Assembly: GCA_004352715.1 (NCBI GenBank)
Contig: SCFE01000006.1
Location: 496,037 to 560,036 of the forward strand
Origin: Hofstenia miamia
Taxonomy: Eukaryota; Xenacoelomorpha; Acoela
Reading direction: 5' to 3'
Length of the DNA stretch: 64,000 bases
Shown: piece after piece, positions 23,766 to 37,379 of the stretch
Layout of the letters: each line of letters begins with the position of its first letter
How positions within the stretch are numbered: the first letter of the stretch is position 1
Made by a program: the position numbers and the translations under genes
The notes under the pieces: generated by a model
Told to the model about the DNA's origin: nothing
Seen by the model: only the letters and a program-made list of their open reading frames with translations
Database searches by the model: none

Positions 23766-26650
23766 CTAGTTGAAGAGTTACTATCGCACATGCCGCTTCC
23801 TGTGATAACTAGATAACTTCTTGACTCGGGATATGTACCCACAGTATTGAACACCTACACAAACATTGATTTTTATTATTATTATATATTGTTTTTATTA
23901 GTTTGTAGCTTTAGATTTGCTTATATTTTATTTTATTTGTAACTTTTTATCAAATATTTTGCTCTGACTCTTATTATTATTATGAATCTCAAAAAGATGC
24001 TGTACATTTATTACATTTTTTGTCCATGAGATAAATTTTCAAAGCATAGAACTTTTCGATTCCTGGAACTAAGTAAAAGAAGAAAATTTTAATAGATTGA
24101 TTCATTTTATAATACACTTTAGGTAATATTTGTGTATGGAACTTTAAGAAAGTAAGTGAGAAAATTCATCGAAAGGAATTTTTTCTTTGTATGGATATTT
24201 CGAAATATTTTGTAAATGTATTTAAACACTTGTTGCTCATCCAATTCACTCCAGATAGTTCTACACAATTTTACCAAATTGTAAAATAGGAACATCTAAT
24301 TAGTAAAAGTGGTGCGCCAAATTCTATAGCAATTTTAATCATTATAAATTTAGTATTTTCCCATATTTTATATTTATTTATGAAATAGTTCCAATATCGC
24401 ATCCTTTTCCAGTTGAGTATTGTAAATATGATGTGCAAGACGATCTGTTCTTCTTTATCGTACATATACAGCGACCGGATAATATTTGTTAAATAAACAT
24501 CGGCAAATTAGTTATTCAAAAGTTGCTAAAAATCAAGCCAAATTGTTGGTAAATAGTTGCTAAGAACTGAAAACTCCTTTTTAGTAAACAATAAGATNTA
24601 CATGTATATTTCAAAAAAATGTTGAAAGAGATGGACTGACAGCATTGTCAATTTAGAAAATGAGTGGAAAATTAAATGAACGCAATATCTGTTAAANAGT
24701 ATTTTCCCATATTTTATATTTATTTATGAAATAGTTCCAATATCGCATCCTTTTCCAGTTGAGTATTGTAAATATGATGTGCAAGACGATCTGTTCTTCT
24801 TTATCGTACATATACAGCGACCGGATAATATTTGTTAAATAAACATCGGCAAATTAGTTATTCAAAAGTTGCTAAAAATCAAGCCAAATTGTTGGTAAAT
24901 AGTTGCTAAGAACTGAAAACTCCTTTTTAGTAAACAATAAGATTGACAAAGTATTAACTACATGCATCTAGATGTCTTTTCACATGCCTGGGAAATTTAT
25001 AAATTACCGCTATTTTCTACAATGGGAAACTACTTTGAAAATAATTATGTTCTAAGTGAATTACATGACTAGCTTGTCTATTTGGCCTTATAATCGAAAT
25101 TTATTTCAAAATGTGTGCACATGTAAAAGGATGCACTATCAAACGCACAGCTGTCAACTCTCATAGTGGCTAATACCTCGATCAGTGCTGTTCCAAGTGC
25201 TATTTTGGATATTTATCTTTTGCAAGATTAAGGATTTCACTAGTTGACAGTTATCTTTAACAAAAAAATAAATTTAGAGTCTACAAAATAATGGGAAAAC
25301 GTCGAAGAATGCTGACGCTGATACTACATTATATTTTGCTACACCTCACACATGCTTTCCTACCGAATCTGTAAAGTAGTTAATAAAACACTGAAAAAAC
25401 TTTTCATAAGTTTCAAAGTAATTGAAAATAGTTGTTTATAGTTGCTAAAACTATTATTTGGCCTCTGGTCACATAAACGCAGTGATTACTAAATATTTGT
25501 TTGTTCATCTGCAAATTAGTGCAAATACGGCCCATTTTAGGATTTTAGCCAAAAAATTAATTTAATTGTAAAATTTGTTAGGTCGAAGTTGGTTATATTA
25601 GAAATTTATTGTAAAATCTACACAAGGAAATTGAAAAATCTAAATAAAGGTCTAGAAGAGTATGAGTATATGATGATAATATAAAATTTTTCATAAATTT
25701 ATTGAATTCACTGCGTTCGAGTTAACATGCGTGTACTATTGCGTAATAGTACGTTTTACAAATATCTGCCCAATTTTTCAAATATCTTGGTTAAAACCCA
25801 GCGTAAACCCAAATCGGACCATCTCTGTAGAGAAATCCTATTTGCTATCGCATTTTGCCGCACTTTTTAAATTTAGGTTGAAATAAGAAATGTATCATTT
25901 TACAACTGTATGGGTTGGATGGCGAAATCTAAATTATTCTCAACAGCAGTTTTTTTAAACTGTGTGGATATCATCCACAACACAGAGAGGCGAAAATAGT
26001 GTCATCTATGAAACAATACTAGGTGATCCACCAATGTTTTTCCTTGTAAAGTAAGGTATATTCAATAAATATTGGTTTACAAAATCAATATTACAAAACA
26101 AAATATTTAAAAATCAATAAATTTACAAATATTTTTAACAAAGAAGGAAAATATGTATACATGTATATAAATTAACATTATAATGATTTCCGATAATAAT
26201 ATATAAAATATTTTCAAAATCTTCATTACAAATACTTAAAATTATCATTTAACAGTTGATCTTCCATGTTATTAGCTATTTGTATGAATATGGCCATCAA
26301 TTAATAGTCAACATTTAAATGAAATTGACATCAATTTCATTTAGAGTAAGGTTTTGATGAATGTTCTTTCTTTTAACATGTAGATCAATTAATACTGCTC
26401 TTAAAATTGTAAAAGAAGCCTCTTTCGTATATAATTACAGTTCATTTTAATGCTTAACTTTTCAGCAAATAATGCATGATATCGAATTACTTCTTCACCC
26501 ATAGCACAATTGGTTGTAAATATAAGTGGGGGGAGGGGGATGAATGAGCCCGTTCAAAGTTGCTATGCGCTTTTCTCGGAAGCTTCGTGTTCAGATAAAA
26601 TTTGAGCAACTGGTTGACATTGTAAATAGTTTAAAATTCCATACCTTCAC
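23766..26650. other. Non-coding or intronic, no clear gene
   Basis: Contains the misjoined duplicate segments. A perfect 8-bp-stem palindrome, GTACTATTGCGTAATAGTAC, lies at 25733-25752. No exon supported. Confidence 0.5.
24352..24943. repeat. Duplicated assembly segments with single-N joins
   Basis: 24698-24943 repeats 24352-24597, and 24599-24696 repeats 23254-23351, each separated by one N (24598 and 24697). This looks like a misjoined set of overlapping contigs rather than genomic repeats. Confidence 0.8.
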
Positions 26651-26790
26651 ATGAAGACGATATTTATGATCTACAAAGTAGAATTGATCAATTTCTCTCA
26701 ATTTCCTAATATTTTCAAGGGAGAGGAGGCTCCGTCTTTTGCCAATATATTCAAGCCATGGTTTTTGTTGACAATAAATTTGCTCATTCA
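26651..26790 (-). other. Possible coding exon, unidentified
   Basis: On the minus strand, QQKPWLEYIGKRRSLLSLEN continues through IRKLREIDQFYFVDHKYRLH and VK to a reasonable donor (gtatgg). Composition is protein-like, but no good acceptor is seen and phase does not fit the exon at 23395. It could be chance. Confidence 0.25.
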
Positions 26791-27634
26791 AACATTTCCC
26801 ATCATATTTTTGTTTTCCCAATTAATCGCACTTACTCATGATGTGATACCAGGAACTATTTTATGAATACATATAAAATGTAAATAAACTAAATTTGTAA
26901 TGATAAAAATTATTTCAATTAGGCATCGCATTTTTGCGAATATGCTGCCACCAATTTGTCAATTTGGTGATAATATTTGGCCATTTTGGTGTTCTTGATT
27001 TGCCAGATTGTTACTGATATTATGCCAATTTGGTGGTAAAATGGTGTAGAAAACAACAAAGACATTTTACACGAAATAAACTCAAAATAAATAATTGAAA
27101 ACTAAATTGGTTATTCAGAACTCCTCAGATGACACTGACTAGAAAATATAACATTCAATATTGATGACGAAATAATTTACACAAAGTATCTTCTCTTGAT
27201 TAGGAAGAAAAATTGACTAAGTTTCAGTCAGTGATTATTGATTAATGGGCAAATTAAAAGGTCGAACCAGACACGAAATTTTTCATTACATAAATGTCCG
27301 AAAATATACCATAAACTATTAATAAATTCACTCACATGTGGCAAATTTCAATACTACAAAATAAAATAAAACAAAGAATGTTTACAAAAAATAGAAATTG
27401 ACTTGCGCTATAAATGATAAATAATCAGCATTTAAAGACCTCATCTCGCTATATACTGTGAACGATCTGAAGGTTCACTTTTGAATTTACAATGCCGAAT
27501 TGAGTTTTTAATGGATTCATTTTTAGTTTTAAAGAAGCGAAATATTTAGCAATTTAACAATGTTTTTCGAGTTTAAACGGCTTTTTCAGAACATTTATTG
27601 GAATTGAGCATTTTAAAGAATTTTTAATATGTTT

Positions 27635-28035
27635 AACAAAAACATTGAAATATATTTTGACTTACAAAGTCATCGTCAGTTTTACAAATAATTCCCTCTA
27701 AAATTACTTGATCTTATAATATTTTATTTCGCTAAACTTTCATTACTGGTAACATTAGTGTGTGTATATAATCTTTCGTATTTCAAAAATTGTGGATTAA
27801 GTTGCGATGTAAAAATTTTAAAGAATACTGATGCAAAATATCTTGAAATCACTGAAAGCATTCTAATTATATCATTTCAATCAAGTCAAAATACGAAAGA
27901 TTATATATAAACTATCGTTATCAATAATTAAGATTTAGCTAAATAAAATATTATAAAATCAAGTAAATTTAGAGGGAATTATTTTTAAAACTGACGATGA
28001 CTTTGCAAGTCAAAATATATTTGAATATTTTTGTT
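27635..28035. mobile_element. Long-TIR MITE, about 400 bp
   Basis: Left arm 27635-27790 and right arm 27884-28035 are inverted copies (aacaaaaacattgaaatat..., gtcatcgtcagttttacaaa..., attccctctaaaattacttg...) with a central loop of about 95 bp. No transposase. A target duplication could not be assigned with certainty. Confidence 0.8.
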
Positions 28036-28339
28036 GATTTTTCTTAAATTGATTGGACAAATCATTTAAATAGTAAGGGACCCAAAATTGTTCATTTTTA
28101 TTCAAACTAATCCGAAAAAGATTAATGTTTGTATTTAACTAATTCATATTAGGAAACTAGCTGTAGAAATATATTCAAATTATATTGTAAATCTAATCTA
28201 AAAAACTTAGTACATAGGAAATAGCGGTTGATGTTAACCATAAACAGCTTTTTGCAAATTTAAGGATACAACCATTTACTTCATCATTTATGTTTGACAT
28301 ACCTATTAAATGGGCCTCAGATCAAAGATGAAAAGGAAG

Positions 28340-28618
28340 AATCATGCGAGGTGAGGTATTCAAAAATGATGATGTTGTTATAAAATGGGATAGAAATGGC
28401 GACACAAACGCAGTTAATGTAAAAGAGGTCCGGCTGTCAGCATGCCATGCCAATCAGTACGTCTCGACGGGTTTGGACATTGGCCAATGGTGAAAGAGTC
28501 AAGTGGGAGATGCAAAAATCAGCTTTGTGATAAAAAACCAAAGACTGCATGTTCTAAATGCAATGTCCATCTTTGCATTAATCAGAGAAACTGCTTTATG
28601 GCTTTCCATAATGTTTGA
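28340..28618 (+). pseudogene. piggyBac-type transposase C-terminal remnant
   Basis: IMRGEVFKNDDVVIKWDRN, then VRLSACHANQYVSTG, matches the end of the piggyBac catalytic region. After a shift, the cysteine-rich tail follows: GRCKNQLCDKKPKTACSKC, NVHLCINQRNCF, FH, with the C-x5-C...C-x2-C...C...CF..FH pattern of piggyBac DNA-binding tails. It ends at TGA 28618. The N-terminal and most of the catalytic domain are absent. Confidence 0.75.
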
Positions 28619-29619
28619 GTAACTTTGTAAACAATTTTGATTAAATTTTGGAGTTATTAAATTTCAAGGAAACATTCTAAAGTTTACCTGGTGTCCAATA
28701 TAATGGACAAACTGATAAAAAAATAAATATAGATTTTTTTTAAAAAATTACAATTGATATCTGCACTAAGCAACTAAAGAGAAAATATTTCAATCCCAAA
28801 TTGTAAATAATTAAATTCTAACCATACTCAGGCTGTTTAAGGTTTAACCTTAGCAAAAATTTTACAGACACTGAACTCTACTGCCATTGTGTCACTCTTA
28901 ATTCCAAGTAATTTAAATTATGGCCATATCTTAGATTGTCATATTAATAGTATATATAGATTAGAAATCATTGACACAATTTGAACAATTTCTGTTGCTA
29001 GAGGACTTTTATCAACAATGTTGATTGTGCAATGATTTTCTATGAATTTGCAGTTTGTCATTCCAAAACTTTATATTTGTTAAGTAAAAGACTTTATGAA
29101 ATCAGAAGGCATTAAAACCTCAAAAATCATCACTTTTCGCTACCTATCATTGAAAATGGTGATGTCATCACTTATCTGATTGTCTCATCTTGTAGAGAAA
29201 GTATCATACAAAGATTCATAAAAACTGATTGTAGGAAAAAATATTATTAGTGGGATTTAATCACCCTTTGTAATTTCAACAGACAAAATATTCTATGGCA
29301 AATAGGGTTAAGAATAATGGAGTAATGCAATACAGTCTTAACACCACCAAATATGATTAATCTACAAGAAGCATAAATTTTAATGTTATAATACATAGAA
29401 AAATTTTTTTGGCAAAATGATGTTTAAGTTGAGGAAAATATAATTTATAATCTGTTTATGTTAAACCTACAAAATAATCTTCTAATAGCAATAAGTTTTC
29501 AGAACAGTTTTCGAAAACTATTCAAAATGTTTGCTTTTAGTTTTTGTATGCAAAAAGAATGCTAATTATTTTTCAGCTGATGGGGTCCACCAATAAGAAT
29601 TGCCAAATTTCCCACTCTG

Positions 29620-29823
29620 ATGGACTTACTGTATAATGCCTCAAAATCAGAAGGCAAATTCAATATATGCATTTCAAAACCTACATCAAGAATTGGTTGC
29701 TATAATCGTTTGGCAGAGTCGAATAAAACAACTCTGGAACAATTTTGTAATATAGTTTTTGAGGTATTGACCACTATTTTCCAAAAATTGCATACCTCAG
29801 CTACAGACACTAAATATTTTTAG
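29620..29823 (+). other. Short ORF of unknown nature
   Basis: Sixty-seven codons from ATG, protein-like composition (ASKSEGKFNICISKPTSRIG), no family recognised and no splice context that convinces. Listed because 28619-30690 contains nothing else recognisable. Confidence 0.15.
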
Positions 29824-30690
29824 AAAGAGCAAAAAAGATGACAAAATCAAAATTCGATGTATTGCTATTTTAGCCAAATTCAGTATGCTAAGTGTTATGA
29901 ACGAATCGATTTAATTTCAATAAAGTTTTGAATCGCATTAAATGTTATGAAAAGTTTCTTAAAATATGAAAAATCCACTTTTTATAAAAAAATCGTAAAA
30001 TTATCTAATTTAATCACGTTATAAACCCAGAGAATCGAGCGTGGAAAAACATGGAATTACTTCTATGTTCCACATTTGAACCATAGAAAGGTTGGGAAAT
30101 TCGACACATTTACAAGTCTTGTAGGGAGACCAATAACAATCTGTACTATTTTCAGTTAATATTGATGCAATTACTGTTAAACTTCAGTTACAGATTGCAA
30201 TTCTACCTTGAGAAGCAAAAAAGTATATATTAATCTTTTAAATGTTTTTAAACAGACTATCAAATATAACAGATTCAGTATTGAATATGTTATGTTTCAT
30301 TTATGGGCTTTTTAATTTTAACTTTTGCGAAAATAAAACGATTTTACAGCAAAAAATATCAATAGGTTAGTAAAAAAAGTTCCATTAAAACAGTAGGGAA
30401 GTCATCTCCTTTGTACAAACAAGTCCATCTTTTTACGCTTATGACAATTTTAAAATTTTAGAAGCTTGCAAGCCAACATTTCAAAATAGCTAGAAAATAA
30501 AAAAGCACTCGCGAAACATCTACACGATTGCAACAGAAACTTTTTTTAAAAAATTAAATCTCTAACAAATTTAAATATTGAAATTGAAACATTTAAAACT
30601 TGAAGTTTCTAAAGCACCGAAAATACTTTACAACAGTAAGTCAGGAAATAGGGAAACAACAACTGCCACTGTCTTTGTTTACAAAGATGC

Positions 30691-30945
30691 TCACTGAAGG
30701 CTGCCCACCCGAACATCCGAGTCCTTTGAGTTAGACTTAAGTAGCGTTTTACTCGGTAAAGTACTGCTAATTGGGAGGCTGTTTTTGCCACTTCCAAGAC
30801 GATTTCTACCTGAAAGAATTGTCTGGGAATTCTGTTTATCAGAAAGGATCTTTGGAGAGCGGCCGGTTAGATCAAAAGGATCATCGGTCTCATCATTAAT
30901 GTATTTAGGAGACAGTTTTAAAGAGCCATTCAAAATATCTCGTAC
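30691..30945 (-). CDS. TBC1D5: TBC1D5-like terminal exon with stop
   Basis: A 255-bp exon, phase 0 in, acceptor ttattttag, ending in TGA. It starts VRDILNGSLKLSPKY (human IKDILKGSLRF) and continues as a 60-residue Ser/Lys-rich tail ending VRVGSLQ. The tail is much shorter than in the human protein. Confidence 0.9.
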   Translation of the reverse strand, partial: VRDILNGSLKLSPKYINDETDDPFDLTGRSPKILSDKQNSQTILSGRNRLGSGKNSLPISSTLPSKTLLKSNSKDSDVRVGSLQ

Positions 30946-33900
30946 CTAAAATAATTCACTGATATTAACTGTCTAATAATATATCATAAAATGCTGAAGA
31001 TCTGACTCGTGAATATGGCTATGAGCAGGTTAAAACCAAATCAACAATCATAAATATCTGCAACAAAGTAATTCTCCAGGCGACTAAATATGTGGACTCC
31101 ATATCTCTTGCAAATTCAATATATTCACTTTTAATTAGGGTTCTGCGAGTCGAGTGGGATTTCGACTCGAGTATTGTCCATCACATAGTCCTATCAATAT
31201 CATAATTGTAAAGTCACCATTAAATAATCAATCTTTCTCCAAATATAAAAAAATAAATTATAGCAGTTACATTTGTAATTGTTAAAACGTGTAATTGATA
31301 AGTATTGTACATAGATACATTAAGAAATCAATGCTATTATTAGTTAATTAAATATCACTTGAATAAAGTGTGAAGTTTGTTAATGAAGTTTTAACATACA
31401 TTTTCATGTCAAAAATTCAAAAGTATGTCAATCTAAATGAGGCTACAAACAAACGTAATATCAATCGAATGTTAGTAGCAATCATTCAATAGACTTTAAT
31501 GGTGCAATGTCATTATTGGACGGAAAATGGTATAGTGTTTATGGAATTTTAGTTTTTGTTACTAAAGATTCCCAAAGTCGGGTTTTTTATATTACAGATA
31601 AATGTTTAAATCTTAAAATCGTAAAGTTATGTTATTAGAAGTACTAAGAAAAGAAGAAACAGTCAAAACAGTTACAGTGCCGTGCAAAAGTATTGCATCA
31701 GCAGCAATATTTAGTATTAGAGTAAAAAGTCCTAGGCTACAACACGCATATTTGTGTGTTAGTATCGTCTTGGCTTCTATTATATGAGTCATCTGAATGT
31801 CTAGACGGTTACTCAAGTGCTTCAGCAGTGTGTGGGTGTGTCTCTGTGCCTCCACGACTATAGCAATATATTAGCAATACCTACAAGCAGTTGTACCATA
31901 GACTTTGTGTACGTGTGCATATGACGCGTACGTACTACCTAGTTGCGTGTGTGTAATTGGTTGGTATTACAGCAATATAAATGTGCACGTCATCGCCATT
32001 TTATCTATTTTCATTACAATTGCTTGTATGGTGAAATAACGTTAACTGTCACAACAAATATGTGAACGTATAATCGCACTCCACGAGTATACCACCAAAT
32101 CATCACGCGATATTGCTGCTGATTTGCATGTCGCTCAAAGCACCGTGGTTCGTACAATCAAGCGGTACCATGAAACTGGCTCCAGCGAGTCCCGTGCTCG
32201 ATCTGGACGCCCAAAAGTCACAACAACTAGTGATGATGTCGCCATGTGTCGACTTGCCATGATTAATCCGTTCATCACCGCAGCCGAGATAAAGCAGAAA
32301 TTGCTGCAATCATGCCATAATGTGTCTATAGACACAATCAAGAGACGCATTCGTCATCATTTTCAATCACCTATCTGTAGAGCCTTCAAAAAGCCGTTAA
32401 TCACTGCCAAGATGAAAAAACAGCGCCTTGCCTATTATCGGCACTGGAGTGTTGAACAGTTGAAGCAGGTCATGGTTAGTGACAAGAGCTCCTTTCAAAT
32501 GTTCCAGGCACCTAAGCCATTTGTAAAGAGTCCCTTTGCTGCTTTTCCGTTGAATCCGCGTTACACATCGGCAACTGTGAAGCATCCCCCTCAGTAATGG
32601 CGTGGGGCTGTTTCAGTTGCCATGGTCGTGGCGCCTTAACATTTCTGGATGTGGGTGTCAAAATGAACACTGCACTATATTTGAGTATATTGGAAGAAAA
32701 CCTGGAACACTTTATAACTATAGCAAGCTGCCCAACATTCCAGCAAGACTCTGCCCCTTGCCACGTCTCCAAGAGGGCTCAAGCGTGGTTTGCGGAGAAC
32801 AACATTCAACTACTGAATTGGCCGGGGAATAGCCACGAGCTGAATCCCATAGAACATCTATGGATGATCATCAAGAGATAGCTCGCTGGCAAACGCTTTA
32901 CAAACTTAGCAACATTTCGTTTGGTGTTTTGAAGTGTCCAAGGAAGTGTGCGAAAAATTGGTGGAGAGTATGCCCACCAGAATTTCAGCCGTACTAAAAA
33001 ACAAAGGATATCCAACAAAATATTAAACGTGACATTCTTTTCCTACAGTATGTATGTTTGTTTGTAGTGTCTTGATTGTATAAACTACTTTGTATCAACC
33101 TTATTTATGCACTAACACAATTTGTATCAACCCAATATATGTATGTGTATTATTGAGCAGTGTCTAAAATTTGAAAATCTGCATTGCTAAAATATATTTC
33201 ACAGTTAATATTTTTCGAAATACGGTAAATATAATTCCGTAGCGCTCTAGGGAACTAAATTTCAACTTATTACGAGATCTGTAATCGAATAAATGAAAAT
33301 CAGCTTAAGTAGTTCGAAAAATTTAGGTGATGCAATACTTTTGCACGGCAAGACTTTTTGCCACCAGTGTAAATGAGTGAAAGATATCAATTGCTTTACA
33401 ATGCATGCGTGGCATACTTGGACAATAAAATTGCGATGAAATTCTTATGGAATATAAGACATGGTCCAACAATGATCTCTAACACAATAAGTCGGAAACG
33501 ACATGAAGCTAGCGCAAGAGAAACCTTGTTTCATAAAAATTCATCACGGTATCAATGGCAATTGTCTTTCAAAATTGCTGGTCGGGTTGAAGTCAAAGTA
33601 TGTGCATAGCATAACTCGTTACTTTGGACTTGAAAAAAAGAGACAGCCTTTTTGGTGAGTACTTTGTAATTAGTAACTAAAACCAATATGGGATAAAAGA
33701 TACAACGTGCCGATTGATAATTTCTTCACAACTTGAAATTTGCACAACGCCTGAACTAAAAACCACAACAGACAAAATTCAAACACCTGTTCTTATTAAG
33801 TCCTACTAGAGCAAACCAAATCGATAGGTTGTGTTCATTTCAACAATGCCTTCTTCAACTCAACTATCTGATACAAATAAGAAGTCCGAGATTATCCACT

Positions 33901-36900
33901 TACAATCACCACGAGTGTGATGCTAATGTTGTGGATGTAATGACGCGTTTTTACACCATAAAATGTGCGCTGGCCAATGAGTGTAACTGTGATAAAAAAG
34001 TTCCATTTTTCATGAACAAATAAATTTTAAAAAGATGTCAAGGCGAACATACCTCATAAATCTGATTGGTAAATTGATTAATGTAAAGATGGAAGTTGTT
34101 GAAGAAACTCATTTGGGGAAGGTGCAAGCATTCAAAATACGGAAATTGTACATTTTAATGCAACCAACTCGTACAACCTGTTTACACTGTTTACAGAATT
34201 TGTGTAGAAACTTACTAAAGTGATTTTTCTGTTGAAATGACACCAAATGGAGTATTTCAAACAGCGGCAAAAATGATTGCATTGGTCCAAATGGGCTACA
34301 AATGTGATGGGTAGTCTATACCATTTACTGATCGAATTAAAAATTAAGGTATACATATTAAACATTACTGTTTTTGACTTAAAACATAGCGCATTAAATT
34401 TTGTAAAGAAGCCATTCAAATTAAAAGTTTAGACTCGATTTAAAATATGTATGAAGCAATATCTTTATTGAAAAAAATGGACACTAAGAAACAAAACTAT
34501 ATACAATGATGTCAAAGCAATGTTTACTTATTCTCCAAATAGTAAATCTTCTCCAGCCATAACTCTTCCGTATTGTTTCTGTGCATGCTGAAAATAAGTA
34601 ATTGCATGAATAGGGCCATCGGCATACATGATTGCCTCTTGAAAAATATCTCTCATTTGATTCAGTCTATAGCGCATAAGAGTCGTACCAATTGGTGGAT
34701 CATCTAATATTTGAGCTTGCCTAAATGCATTTAGCTCTTTGGTTTTAAATTTGACAGCAGACCAAAAAAATTCAATAGGCGATAAAGGTCCACTGTATGG
34801 CCCCAAGCGTAAAATTGTTACATTTCGTAGATGATACGGCAACAACAGTTCTATATCTGAATGTGCTGGTGCATTGTCCACAACCACCACTACTTCTGTT
34901 AATTTGACTCTTTGGCTCACATGCTCAAGTGCACGTACCATCCAATCGAGGTAATAATCTTTCTTGATACTTCCCTCTTGAATTTCTTGATAAGCCACAC
35001 CTTGATTATTGTACAATGCAATACAGTGTACGGTTGGGCCCTTAGAATTGGGTAAAGTTGACTTACAGCGCCGACCACAAATTGACCTTCCCTCAAGCCT
35101 TCTGCAAAACATATTTAAGTTACTGTAATCTTGGTAGTAAATACTTTTATGCTCTGATGTAAACCTTAAAATGGATTCAACAAATGCTTTTCGCTTAGTC
35201 TTATTAATATTCGAATTTACATCAATAGGTAGACCCACAGTTTTTTTCAATGTAAAGCAAACTCCATCAAGATGTCGTTGTATTGTGCTTATGGATAGGT
35301 CTATTGCGATACGTGGATCTGGATGATGCTTTAGTTTGTCAGCCAAATACTTTAGAGTCACTTTATTATTTTCTTCCAAAATAGAAATGGTATACTCTCT
35401 ATGGCATTGTCTAAACTTTTGCAGCTCTGGTTTTGCCCCTCCACGGGATTTGCTATCAAGGCAGCCCTCTCCAGTCACAACCCATCGCCTCGCAGTATTC
35501 ACATTGCAGCCGCATGCTATTGCTACTGTACGCCAATCTTCGAAATCTTCAGCGGCTTTGATAATGCGGCGCTTAGCTTCAATTGGTGCATTGTTATACT
35601 TTCCACGCTTCGTATCTTTCTGCACTCCCCTTTTTCTCACAGGTAGGATATTGCCCTTATCCAACTGAGATAACGGAATATCAGACGACATATACAATAA
35701 GCAGAATCTACAAAATGTACTAATTTAGAATTGAATAATTTATGTTTTAATTTGAGCGCGTTAGTTTCGAATTTGACTGGCTTACTTTTTAAATTGATTG
35801 TGCTATATTTTAAATCGAATGCATTAATGTTTAATTTGAATGTCTCCGTTTTTAATTCGGCCGGGAAAAAGCGTAGAATTAAATGCTGCTCTTTAAATTA
35901 TGAGGTGTCTGCGTTTTAAAATAAATCAAATTCGGATGGTGAATGAAATCATATCTGCTCAAAATATCCCAATAACGTCCTTAAATTATGATTGAACAGT
36001 GTATGCTAATAGATATGCCAAAATAACTGAAATCGGTAGCAAACATCAAGAGACTCACCATTTACAATAACAAAATGCACAACGATGCTGGAGACAGAAT
36101 ACGAAAGTTCAAAAGTTGATGTGTAATTGAAAATAATCTAACTATGAAACTAATAGCTTTGATTTGTCTTCAGAATTATATTTTAGAATCATTACATATG
36201 AATCTCTCGTGATAGACGCCGTGGCGGCGCTAGAGAGACGCCTACCCCGCAACCGCCGGAAACGCAAGTGAACAAAAATGTGCTCAAAATATGTTTTTGT
36301 AATAAATATAAAGAATTAAAGGTAAAATTTTATAGAAATAGTGTGTCATGATGTAAGTCTAATCGTACAAACGAACAATATCCGTAGGTACAAACTCAAC
36401 ATTTTTGAAGACAAAACATGCGTGGTTTTATATGTTAAGCACTGGGCGCATCTTGGCTCTTCGCGTTCTATGGATTAATCAATAAATTAAAAAATATAAA
36501 TATATCGAACAGGTGTGTAAATTAAGGTTTCCCATCATACAACCAAAATATTGAGAAATACAATTTGATAAAATTTAAACATCTTAACACATTGATTGCC
36601 ATGTATCCATATATCCTCAATACGCCACATATCAATATTATTATCTGGGGTGTTTGTATTCTGTGTCCTCTTAAAAGATAATCCATGATACCTCGATATG
36701 GAATACATTAAAAAATAAATAAAAATTGTAGACCATGGGGCATATCAAGGACTTTTTCGTGGGAGTCAATGTGTTAATCAGGTCTACTAAGTGAGTTTGG
36801 TTGGAAATATGTTCACACACGTTAACAATGTTCTAGCGATCACATGAGTCACTATTTGTTTAAGTATAACAATTCTTAAAATAATGTAACAGATGGATAA

Positions 36901-37333
36901 ATTCTATATCTATACTATTATAATTTGTAATATATATAATTAAGCAATTAGGTTGAAATTCCAAACAAAACAATTGGATGATCTTCAAAAACTTGGAAAA
37001 ACTAACATTTAAGAGTAAAAAATTTACTGTGTAGAGATACAAATTTAACTTAACTAACATAAAAAATGCACACCTGTTTGAGACCTGCTAAACTAACAAA
37101 AAGCTGTTCGTCACTGCTTTGATTTTCTTGGACAACTGACTGCAAGGTGGCTAAAGGGCAAAGTTGCTTAAATGACAATAAGAAATCTTACAAATATGCG
37201 ACTCTAATTGCGCGGCGCAATAACTGCATTTTGCACTCAGCAGGTTCCATTCATTCTTATAGTCAACGCTGTCGATACTCTAAACGTATCTCAGATAACA
37301 ACATGTCAAAAAACTACAATTAAAATGTTTACC

Positions 37334-37379
<46 letters not shown>

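Noticed and set aside
33373-34223. ORFs after the Tc1 element
   Set aside because: Protein-like in places but no recognised domain, and frames break repeatedly; cannot be told from decayed transposon.
34528-35697. Plus-strand ORFs at 35336-35668 and 35401-35646
   Set aside because: Antisense shadows of the transposase gene.
37074-37139. Shorter version of the LAGLKQ exon using the ttgcag acceptor
   Set aside because: It would skip TLQ, which aligns with the human protein, and break phase with the exon at 37192-37279.
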